64,000 nucleotides of DNA from Pseudobdellovibrionaceae bacterium (GTDB lineage Bacteria; Bdellovibrionota; Bdellovibrionia; Bdellovibrionales; Bdellovibrionaceae): contig JAOASS010000013.1 in the NCBI GenBank assembly GCA_030158485.1, positions 47,300-111,299 on the forward strand, given 5' to 3'. The notes under the pieces were generated by a model, which saw nothing but the letters and a program-made list of their open reading frames with translations, searched no databases and was not told the origin of the DNA. Positions 34,502 through 41,637 of this stretch are shown one piece after another (within the stretch, counting starts at the first letter, position 1; the number at the start of each line of letters is the position of its first letter). A program made the position numbers and the translations under genes.

Positions 34502-35421
34502 GACTTGATGACAGTTTCATTTTTAAACTTCTGCATGTACTTTTCAGCCCACTGAAGATCTGATTTTTCAAAAAGAAAGTGGATATTAGGTCCTGCATCC
34601 AAAGTCACCCAAGGTCCATGTCCTTCTTGCTTCCAATTGGTTTCAGACCAGTTTAAAACTTCCCGAGCCTTCGCCGTGATGTATCGAAACGGATTTTGCG
34701 AAGTATGAAAAAGATCATGCATGTCTTCAAATTCTTCCCAAACAAGTTCTCTTCCGATTTTCCATTCATTTTTTCGTATAATCGAAATCAAATCTTCCAA
34801 TCGACTTTCTGCTCGCTTCACACGACCACTAAATCGTGGACTTGTGATCACTCTCTTATGAGCTTCACTTGAAGAAACTTTTTTAGGTTCATTTTCTAAA
34901 ATGACAACAGCGTGAAGAAGTCTGAGCGGCAAATCAAGGGCTTCCGCGCCTTCTTCTTTCCACAAAGCCCAGGGTGAAAAAAAGGACCGACAAGAAGAAC
35001 CTGACCCCTGTCTTGATAATTTTGAAAGCTCTTTTAAATCTGCACCCCACTTTTGAGGATGAGACTTTTGAAAGATTTCAGCTGCGGCCAAAGTCAATGC
35101 TGCAAAACTTGAGGCGCTACTTGCTAACCCACAGTCACTTGGAAAAGTATTACCCGATTTGATATGAAAATTTTCATGCACATTCCACTTTTCTTTTAAA
35201 AATTTAAAATGTTTCAAAAATTTTTCTACACTATGCGGTTTTAATTTTAAATCAAAAAGTGGACTCCAATAATCTGGACCCTTTACAGGCTCAATATGCA
35301 CTTCACTTCTGAGGTTTTCCAAAGTCCAAGAAAGGGATGCATTAATCGGCTTATTCCCAATCCCATCAACTTTTCCCATGTATTTAATTAATGCAATATT
35401 AGACGGTGCTGAGCTTTTCAT
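34486..35421 (-). CDS. mvaD: Diphosphomevalonate decarboxylase
   Basis: Converts mevalonate diphosphate to isopentenyl diphosphate with ATP. Typical blocks are APSNIALIKYMGKVDGIGNK, PINASLSWTLE, SDCGLASSASSFAALTLAAA and SRQGSGSSCRSFF, plus ENEPKKVSSSEAHKRVITSP. Length (311) fits. It overlaps the upstream kinase by 23 bp and the downstream kinase by up to 16 bp. Its presence commits the pathway to the classical (not archaeal) route. Confidence 0.92.
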   Translation of the reverse strand: MKSSAPSNIALIKYMGKVDGIGNKPINASLSWTLENLRSEVHIEPVKGPDYWSPLFDLKLKPHSVEKFLKHFKFLKEKWNVHENFHIKSGNTFPSDCGLASSASSFAALTLAAAEIFQKSHPQKWGADLKELSKLSRQGSGSSCRSFFSPWALWKEEGAEALDLPLRLLHAVVILENEPKKVSSSEAHKRVITSPRFSGRVKRAESRLEDLISIIRKNEWKIGRELVWEEFEDMHDLFHTSQNPFRYITAKAREVLNWSETNWKQEGHGPWVTLDAGPNIHFLFEKSDLQWAEKYMQKFKNETVIKSWKMD

Positions 35422-36268
35422 ATTCGTCCCCTAATTTGAGACCTTCAAAACAAACATCAGAAGATCGAATGATTTGATTGGGGTTCCAAACCTGAAGTGT
35501 TTTTTCAAGATGCTGAGAACTGTTTTTTTCAAAAAGAATAAAAAGGACGTCAGACCCCAAAGCCCCGCAGCCTTTAACGCATTGAACCCCTGGAGTTTCT
35601 AAAAAAACTTCAACGAGCTCTGTCGTTTGAGAAACTTCCAAGTCACTTTGAAAAAGAAACTGTCTCCAGGAATTCAAAGCTAAAATAAATTCTTCTATAT
35701 CTGCATTCTGAAAAGCTTCCACAACAGTTTGATTCAGTTTTTTTAATTTATCCCAGTCAAGATTTAAAGTTTTTGATAAGTGCTCATGAGTTTTGACTTT
35801 ATTGCCAGTGATCAGAGCAACCCAATCATGACTTTCAAAAGGCCACTCAAGATTTTTAATCTCTTGATTTTGAGTTTCAGTTAAACAATATCCGCCCCGT
35901 ATCTGGGTCAACAAATCAACTCCGCTTGGAGTGTTGCTTATTTTGCCCTGAATATTTCTATAAGTTTTCCAAACTTCCCATTGGTATTCAGAATCAAATT
36001 TTTCTAAATTCAATTTCGAAGTTGCTGCTGCTAAAAACTCGGCAGTACTTCTTCCCATTCCACCTATATGATGAAAAGGATCTATAAAACGTCCTTCTAA
36101 AGTTGGATTTAAAAGTCCAGCGGGACTCTGGGGATGAAAACAGGCTGGACCCTGTTGACTGGATTGAAATGTAAAACAAGGATGAACTGCGACAGTCAAA
36201 GCTGGTAATCCATGAAGAGCAGCGTACTCACCCGCTATAAAAATCTTTCCCGGAATCTTTAAAGTCAT
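35399..36268 (-). CDS. GHMP kinase, probable phosphomevalonate kinase
   Basis: Would phosphorylate 5-phosphomevalonate. Motif 1 reads KIFIAGEYAALHGLPALTVA (GEY form typical of phosphomevalonate kinase); the phosphate loop is altered (GGMGRSTAEFLAAATS); SGVDLLTQIRGGYC and the C-terminal KGCGALGSDVLFIL complete the fold. The 289 residues are shorter than most PMK proteins (about 330-360). Assignment rests on position: it is the only gene left to fill this step in the operon. The ATG overlaps the mvaA stop by 4 bp. Confidence 0.75.
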   Translation of the reverse strand: MTLKIPGKIFIAGEYAALHGLPALTVAVHPCFTFQSSQQGPACFHPQSPAGLLNPTLEGRFIDPFHHIGGMGRSTAEFLAAATSKLNLEKFDSEYQWEVWKTYRNIQGKISNTPSGVDLLTQIRGGYCLTETQNQEIKNLEWPFESHDWVALITGNKVKTHEHLSKTLNLDWDKLKKLNQTVVEAFQNADIEEFILALNSWRQFLFQSDLEVSQTTELVEVFLETPGVQCVKGCGALGSDVLFILFEKNSSQHLEKTLQVWNPNQIIRSSDVCFEGLKLGDEYEKLSTV

Positions 36269-37590
36269 AAACTAAAAGAACCAGAATCTTTTTTTTGAGG
36301 ATCTCTGATTTCTTTCAAGGCTTCGATCGCATGAGATAAAGAAATTCTTTTCCGTAACTTTAAAACTTCTTCGAGTTTTTTTTGCAAAAGCGGCATTTCT
36401 TTTTCTTCTGCCCCAGCTCCAAGGCTTAAGTTGCGGATATGCAGTTTCATGTGCCCCTCAATAATTCCAATAGTCGTCAAAGCACGTAAAGCACCCAAGT
36501 TTTGAGTCAATCCAACAGCTGCGCAGATCCGAGACAAGTGATTTGAATTTTGAATTTTCATCATTTTCATCGCAATTTTAGCTGTTGGATGAAGAGCCGT
36601 CACACCGCCAACAGTTCCAACAACAAGTGGAGCTTCAAAAGTTCCCACAAGAGTAGAACCTTCTTTTCTCCAACGAGTAATGGATCGATATTGACCACTT
36701 CGTGCCGCGTAAGCATGAATCCCGGCTTCTACAGCCCGCCAGTCATTGCCCGTTGCAATCAAAATAGGATCAATACCGTTCAAGACACCTTTATTGTTTG
36801 TTGCAGCCCTGTAGGGGTCTTGTTCGGCAAAAATTGAAGCTTCTTGTATTTTAGAAGCCAGCTCGGGCTCAATATTTTCCATGACAAGAGTGGCTCGTGT
36901 CACTTTCGTGTCAACTAAATTTGAAAGAATACACATCGTGACTTTTTCTGAAGTCAAATGTTCAAGAGGCTGTTTTAAAAATTCACAAACTTGATTGATA
37001 ATGTTAGCGCCCATCGCATCAACAGGATCAAGAAGAACATGAACGACTCCCATAAACTGAACATTTTCCGCCGCGTGTTCTTCACGATCAACAAAGCGAA
37101 CTTGAAGATCTTGAACACCACCTCCGCGACGAACAAGTCCAAAAGCTACTTCTCTGTTAGCGATTTCAATTAAATAATTTTTTTGAGATAAAATTTCTTT
37201 TTTAAAATTTTCCGGATTTTTAACGTGGGAAAACTGAATTTGCCCAATAATATGATTTCCCACCACTTCAGTTCGAATCGTACCGTTATCTCGAACCCAT
37301 TTTGCTGTTTTGCTAGCCGCCGCCACAATCGAAGTTTCTTCAACTGCCATCGGGATGGCGTAATCTTCCCCATCAATTTTAAAATGAGTCGCAATCCCTA
37401 AGGGAAGCTGAAAATAGCCAATGACATTTTCAATAAATTTTTCGCCTAAAGAAAGGTCTTTCATTCCACCTTCTTTTAAGTATTTTGCTTCTTCAGCTGT
37501 CAAAAGCAAAGTATCTTTCAGAGCGGATAGCCTTTGATCTAAAGTCAGCTTGGAAAAGCCTTTAAAGATTTCACTTAAGCTTTTTGCCAC
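36265..37590 (-). CDS. mvaA: Hydroxymethylglutaryl-CoA reductase (bacterial class II type)
   Basis: Reduces HMG-CoA to mevalonate. ENVIGYFQLPLGIATHFKID, the catalytic-Glu region VEETSIVAAASKTAKW, VDAMGANIINQVCEF, the ATNNKGVLNG loop and GTVGGVTALHPTAKIAM match class II enzymes. Cytosolic, without membrane anchor. I start at GTG 37590 (441 residues): AGGTGG lies five bases upstream, and family proteins begin near KSLSEIFKGF. A longer frame to 37641 would overlap fni by 67 bp. As chosen, the overlap is 16 bp. Confidence 0.93.
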   Translation of the reverse strand: MAKSLSEIFKGFSKLTLDQRLSALKDTLLLTAEEAKYLKEGGMKDLSLGEKFIENVIGYFQLPLGIATHFKIDGEDYAIPMAVEETSIVAAASKTAKWVRDNGTIRTEVVGNHIIGQIQFSHVKNPENFKKEILSQKNYLIEIANREVAFGLVRRGGGVQDLQVRFVDREEHAAENVQFMGVVHVLLDPVDAMGANIINQVCEFLKQPLEHLTSEKVTMCILSNLVDTKVTRATLVMENIEPELASKIQEASIFAEQDPYRAATNNKGVLNGIDPILIATGNDWRAVEAGIHAYAARSGQYRSITRWRKEGSTLVGTFEAPLVVGTVGGVTALHPTAKIAMKMMKIQNSNHLSRICAAVGLTQNLGALRALTTIGIIEGHMKLHIRNLSLGAGAEEKEMPLLQKKLEEVLKLRKRISLSHAIEALKEIRDPQKKDSGSFSL

Positions 37591-38615
37591 TGTCCCACCT
37601 TTCGCAAACTCAAAGATTGCGGATTCACAGAGCCCGTACAAAAAAGAGCTATTTTCAATTCAAATTGAAGTCGATTGTATAAGTCTTCTAAAGCTTCTTC
37701 AGAAACAACAGCTGCTTTCAACCAGGGCTGGGCCAACCCAACCATCTGCGCATTCAAGCTAAGACATTTGGCGACATCAAGACCATTTCGAACGCCTCCA
37801 CTGGCCCAAACAGAGTAAGAAGCTTTAACCTCGGAAAAATCCTTTAATATTTCAAGAGTGGTTCGACCCCAGTTATTAAAAGTAAGTGAAGCTTGATTCA
37901 TCACTTGATTCTGAGATCTTAAACCTTCGATCCGACCCCAATGAGTTCCGCCCTTGCCACTGACATCAACTGCTGCAACACCCGTTTCATTTAATTTTTC
38001 AAGAGTCTGCCGAGAAAATCCAAAACCCACTTCTTTAACAACAACTGGTACAGAAATTTTTTTACATAGTTTTTCTAAAGCGTTTAAGCCGCCACGAAAA
38101 TCAGGAGTGCCTTCTAATTGCAAAACTTCTTGCAAAGGATTTGTATGAATAATTAAAGCTACTGCTTCCAAAGAATCAACCAGCCTTTGAATATCGTCAG
38201 AAGCTGAAGATATGATTTGTGTCAGACCCAAATTTCCCATGAGTAAACTTTTCGGATAATTTTTTCTGATTTTCTTCCACTCATTTGAAGCTTCTGCATC
38301 ATGGAGTTCTTTTCGCTGTGAACCGACTCCCATCAAAATCTGTTTATTTTGGGAAAGTGCCGCCAACCGCGCATTGATTATTTCACCTTGCTGGTGGCCT
38401 GCCGTCATTGAGCTTATAAAAATTGGAGAACTGGTTTTATACGAAAAAAAAGAGGCGGATAAATCCACCTCTTTAAAATTAATTTCAGGAAAAGCCTCAT
38501 GATGAAGTTGATACTGATCCCAGTTTGAAGAGCTCACACTCTGAGTTGACTCTTCAAGAGCCAAAGTAATGTGTTCTTGTTTTCGCTTTTCAAACTGACC
38601 CGCATCTTCTTTCAA
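37575..38615 (-). CDS. fni: Type 2 isopentenyl-diphosphate delta-isomerase (FMN dependent)
   Basis: Interconverts IPP and DMAPP. Family marks are KRKQEHITLALEE at the N-terminus, SPIFISSMTAGHQQGEIIN, MGVGSQRKELHD, VVKEVGFGFSR, VDVSGKGGTHWGRIE and WASGGVRNGLDVAKCL (FMN phosphate). Start is TTG at 38615, with GAGG five bases upstream. First gene of the mevalonate operon, 58 bp after rplT; that gap holds an 8-bp hairpin (AGAAGAAC/GTTCTTCT) but no T-run, so read-through from rplT is possible. Confidence 0.93.
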   Translation of the reverse strand: MKEDAGQFEKRKQEHITLALEESTQSVSSSNWDQYQLHHEAFPEINFKEVDLSASFFSYKTSSPIFISSMTAGHQQGEIINARLAALSQNKQILMGVGSQRKELHDAEASNEWKKIRKNYPKSLLMGNLGLTQIISSASDDIQRLVDSLEAVALIIHTNPLQEVLQLEGTPDFRGGLNALEKLCKKISVPVVVKEVGFGFSRQTLEKLNETGVAAVDVSGKGGTHWGRIEGLRSQNQVMNQASLTFNNWGRTTLEILKDFSEVKASYSVWASGGVRNGLDVAKCLSLNAQMVGLAQPWLKAAVVSEEALEDLYNRLQFELKIALFCTGSVNPQSLSLRKVGQWQKA

Positions 38616-38673
38616 AACGACCTCTTAGAAGAACTTGAATTAAACTTTGTCGTTCTTCTTGCTGGGTTGATTG

Positions 38674-39021
38674 TTATTTCATTGCGTGAACGCAAAGAGA
38701 TTCGAAAGCTTTCAAGTCTTGAACTGCTAAGTCAGCCAAATTCTTACGATCGATTTCAACGCCAGCTTTAATCAAGCCGCCCATCAGTCGAGAATAAGTT
38801 GTACCGAACATACGAGCAGCAGCATTGATTCTTTGATTCCACAATTGGCGGAATTGTCGCTTACGCATCTTACGATGTTTGTAAGCATAAACCATTGCCC
38901 TGTCGTCCATCTCAACTGCGTGTGTGTACGCACGTGAGTTGGCGCTGTAGCGGCCTTTTGCCCTTTTTAATACTTTTTTGTGTCTTGCACGATTTGTTTT
39001 ACCAGATTTTACGCGAGCCAT
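38674..39021 (-). CDS. rplT: 50S ribosomal protein L20
   Basis: [20 protein letters not shown], the [20 protein letters not shown] stretch and [20 protein letters not shown] identify L20; 115 residues is normal. L20 binds 23S rRNA early in assembly and in several bacteria represses its own operon through a leader structure. It follows rpmI by 38 bp. Confidence 0.97.
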   Translation of the reverse strand: MARVKSGKTNRARHKKVLKRAKGRYSANSRAYTHAVEMDDRAMVYAYKHRKMRKRQFRQLWNQRINAAARMFGTTYSRLMGGLIKAGVEIDRKNLADLAVQDLKAFESLCVHAMK

Positions 39022-39059
39022 TTTTCTTCTCCCATGAGCTTACAAGATTTAATCTTGAT

Positions 39060-39251
39060 TTAGAATACGAGCGTTCTGCTTGTTTGATACATGTTAGCGT
39101 CGTCAACATAACCACCCTTACCGAGTTGGCGTTTTGTTTTTGAGCTCATGTGTGAGTTTAAGTGACGCATTTTTGTACTTTTGCGTTTTACTTTTCCGCT
39201 TGGGAGAAGCTTCAAGCGCTTCTTCGCACCTGAATGAGTCTTCTGTTTCAT
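39060..39251 (-). CDS. rpmI: 50S ribosomal protein L35
   Basis: KQKTHSGAKKRLKLLPSGKV and KRKSTKMRHLNSHMSSKTKR are typical L35 sequence. Starting at ATG 39251 gives 63 residues, the expected length; the longer frame (39320) would add 23 non-homologous residues. The leader upstream contains CCCC-CCTT-ATCC-AAGG-GGGG hairpin elements near 39390-39415, possibly an L20-type control site. Confidence 0.95.
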   Translation of the reverse strand: MKQKTHSGAKKRLKLLPSGKVKRKSTKMRHLNSHMSSKTKRQLGKGGYVDDANMYQTSRTLVF

Positions 39252-39450
39252 TGTTTGTCTCTTTCCCGAGATGGCGTTACTTTCACCGCGAAAGTACTCT
39301 TTGTGGGCCATTTTCAGCATGAGGAAACGTTCTAGCAGAAGGCACCCCCCATGTAAACTATCAGAATGATTAAAATGTCCTCTTCAGAAAAGACCCCCAC
39401 CTTATCCAAGGAAAGGGGCTTGATAAAAACTCAAAAAAAAGACTCATTTT

Positions 39451-40572
39451 TTAGCGAATAGGTCTTGAAGGCTGAGTGGACTGACTCGTCTGCTGATAGC
39501 GAAACTGTGCCACTTCTTCTTGCCAAGGCACCGTACTTTCAACCGAATCAGGTTGAACAATCAGAAGCGCATTGTAAGAGGGAAGAACGGTCCTTCGCTC
39601 TCGACCTTGGCCTTCGTAATAAATAACTTCTTCGCGGCTCTTATAAGTTAATTGACCTCTTGCATCAAGAACTGGTTTTCCCGTTAAATCGATCACGGGA
39701 ATTGTCGCACCACGAGTGGCAAGAACGGCTTCAAAAAGAGTAGACGCCGTATTGGGATCCATCCGAGTGCAACCACCGGAAGCCCGTGCTCCGAGATTTG
39801 CAATTTTTTCAGATAAACTGACTTCGTGAAGAGCAATACCTCGATTTCGAATGTAGAACATCGCATTTGGCATATCAGCTTCATCATATGATTTTGATTT
39901 GAACTCTTTGGCTAGTTCTTGGAAATTATAATAACCTGACTCTGTCACAGAGTAATAAGACTCAACCGGTCGATTCCCGCAAGCTCCAATTCGGTCTCGA
40001 AGTTCAAAAACATGACGTCCCGTTGATACTTTTGCTACCCGAATAAGTTGACCGCGGTGGTAAACTCGAATTGTTTGAGCACCTTTAATCCCAGTCGCCA
40101 TTCGTTTGTTATTTCCATCACGCAAAGGTGCGCCAAACTTTCGAACTTGCATCGCTAAACTACCGTACTGCATGTCGAAATACTGCGCTGGCATCACAGA
40201 GCTCTCATTGTCCAAAATAAGACCCAGCTCACTCAACGCTGGTAAAACGATTGGAACCTGAGTCGGTACGATTTCATTTTGTTTATAGGAATTTGAATTA
40301 TTCACGACAACAACGTATTCGTATTGCCGAATCCATGGCTTTGACTGGAAATCAGACTCTTTAAATGGAATAACTTTTCGATTCAATCCAGCCGGAAGTG
40401 GTGTGGTCACACGTTCGTAATTGGTAATCGCAACATCCACCGGATTATTATAGTCCCACGTGCAATCACGAAGAAAAAAGTTTCCAAGCTTACGCCCGAG
40501 CTTGGCTTCAGACAACGGCGCACCGATGGTGAAAGCGGCAAAAGCCAAAAGTGGCATGTGTTTAATCTTCAT
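39451..40572 (-). CDS. Secreted L,D-transpeptidase (YkuD family)
   Basis: Signal peptide MKIKHMPLLAFAAFTIGAPL then SEA; mature enzyme in the periplasm or exported. The YkuD site is present as His249 (GIALHEV) and SGGCTRM with Cys268 and Arg270. The 373-residue chain has a large N-terminal region (30-160) with no motif I know. It sits between infC and rpmI, where the classical translation cluster has no gene. A strong hairpin (40847-40885) isolates it from infC, and its upstream region carries a 26-bp tandem repeat. Confidence 0.85.
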   Translation of the reverse strand: MKIKHMPLLAFAAFTIGAPLSEAKLGRKLGNFFLRDCTWDYNNPVDVAITNYERVTTPLPAGLNRKVIPFKESDFQSKPWIRQYEYVVVVNNSNSYKQNEIVPTQVPIVLPALSELGLILDNESSVMPAQYFDMQYGSLAMQVRKFGAPLRDGNNKRMATGIKGAQTIRVYHRGQLIRVAKVSTGRHVFELRDRIGACGNRPVESYYSVTESGYYNFQELAKEFKSKSYDEADMPNAMFYIRNRGIALHEVSLSEKIANLGARASGGCTRMDPNTASTLFEAVLATRGATIPVIDLTGKPVLDARGQLTYKSREEVIYYEGQGRERRTVLPSYNALLIVQPDSVESTVPWQEEVAQFRYQQTSQSTQPSRPIR

Positions 40573-40790
40573 AAATCAGTTACTCCTAATCAACAAAAGC
40601 AAACAAGATTTCTTGAGCTTTTGCAGTCTAAGTGAAGAGTTGTGATTTAGAACCTGTCAGGATTTTGGACAGTAGAAAGTTCTCGAAAAAAAGTAACGCC
40701 GCTGTCGAACTTATAGCCGAATTTGTACTCAATTTAAAAAAATGGGTATTGACTCAAACGTGGGGAAGGAATTTTCTAACAAGTATCAAG

Positions 40791-40842
40791 CTTTGTAACT
40801 AATTGATTGGAAGTTACTTTGTAACTAACTGCTTGGAAGTTA
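40791..40842. repeat. Two tandem copies of a 26-bp repeat upstream of the L,D-transpeptidase gene
   Basis: CTTTGTAACTAATTGATTGG.. (40791-40816) and CTTTGTAACTAACTGCTTGG.. (40817-40842) differ at two positions. The junction creates TTACTTTGTAA (40814-40824), a perfect TTAC-N3-GTAA palindrome. The rest of the 356-bp gap (40573-40928) shows only this and the adjacent hairpin. Confidence 0.85.
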
Positions 40843-40846
40843 AAAC

Positions 40847-40885
40847 AACACTTCGAAGAACCACTCATTGGTTCTTCGAAGTGTT
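40847..40885 (-). terminator. Strong hairpin terminator after infC
   Basis: Arms AACACTTCGAAGAACCA (40847-40863) and TGGTTCTTCGAAGTGTT (40869-40885) pair over 17 bp with a 5-nt loop. On the minus strand it is followed by TGTTTTAA. It lies 43 bp after the infC stop, ending the thrS-infC unit. The U-tract is short, so termination efficiency is uncertain. Confidence 0.75.
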
Positions 40886-40928
40886 TTCAAAAAAGTATCT
40901 ATTTTTTAATTAATAAAACTTTGATTTT

Positions 40929-41615
40929 TTATTCGTCTTCGTTATCGTCTTTTTCCTGCTTCAATTCACCTGGAGCTGCGGCTTGAGCCTTTTTCACAGC
41001 GTCTGGGTGGGCTTTCATATAATCTTTTACTTTAACAGGATCTGGAGTCAGCAGCGTAAACATCTGCTTACCTTCCATTTTCGGCTGAGTTTCCACCATT
41101 GAAAGATCACTGACAAATTCGATCGCTTTTTTCATCAAACTGATCCCGAATTCTTGGTGAGCCATTTCCCGACCCGAAAACCGCATGTTGATTTTCACTT
41201 TATCGCCTTCAAGTAAAAAACGTCTTGCGTGGCGCATTTTAGTTTCAAAGTCATGCTGGTCTGTGCGTGGACGCATTTGAATTTCTTTAATAACAACGAT
41301 CACTTGTTTTTTTCTGGCTGCGGCTTCCTGTTTTTTCTTTTCGTATTTGTATTTACCGAAGTCCATAATTTTACAAGTTGGGGGAGTTGCATTAGGAACA
41401 ATCTCGATTAAATCTAAGCCTTTGTCTTCAGCCAATCGAACAGCTTCTGGTACTGTCATAACCCCGATCATCTGGCCATTATCGTCGATGACACGGATTT
41501 GTGGTGCTCTGATATCTCGATTGACCCGGAGGCCATCGTTAGGTCGTTTCTTGTCACGGAATCCTCCGCCGCCTGAACCGCCTTTAAAATCTTTTCTCTC
41601 AAATGGTGCTGCGAT
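40929..41615 (-). CDS. infC: Translation initiation factor IF-3, with rare ATC start codon
   Basis: IF-3 prevents premature 50S joining and rejects non-canonical start codons. The IF3 N domain starts at LRVNRDIRAPQIRVIDDNGQ, linker GKYKYEKKKQEAAARKKQVI, C domain EIQMRPRTDQHDFETKMRHA. The only ATG in frame upstream (41657) lies inside thrS and has no ribosome-binding site. A perfect AAGGAGGT (41628-41621) is followed 5 nt later by ATC (41615-41613), giving a 228-residue protein. E. coli infC uses AUU and Myxococcus AUC for autoregulation. The C-terminal tail is unusually long and acidic (KQEKDDNEDE). Confidence 0.9.
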   Translation of the reverse strand: MAAPFERKDFKGGSGGGGFRDKKRPNDGLRVNRDIRAPQIRVIDDNGQMIGVMTVPEAVRLAEDKGLDLIEIVPNATPPTCKIMDFGKYKYEKKKQEAAARKKQVIVVIKEIQMRPRTDQHDFETKMRHARRFLLEGDKVKINMRFSGREMAHQEFGISLMKKAIEFVSDLSMVETQPKMEGKQMFTLLTPDPVKVKDYMKAHPDAVKKAQAAAPGELKQEKDDNEDE

Positions 41616-41620
41616 TGTGT

Positions 41621-41628
41621 ACCTCCTT
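41621..41628 (-). promoter_or_regulatory. Perfect Shine-Dalgarno that sets the infC ATC start
   Basis: AAGGAGGT on the minus strand, 5 nt before the ATC codon at 41615 and 10 nt after the thrS stop. It is the strongest ribosome-binding site in the cluster, as expected if it must compensate for a rare start codon. Confidence 0.85.
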
Positions 41629-41637
41629 AGGTATTTG

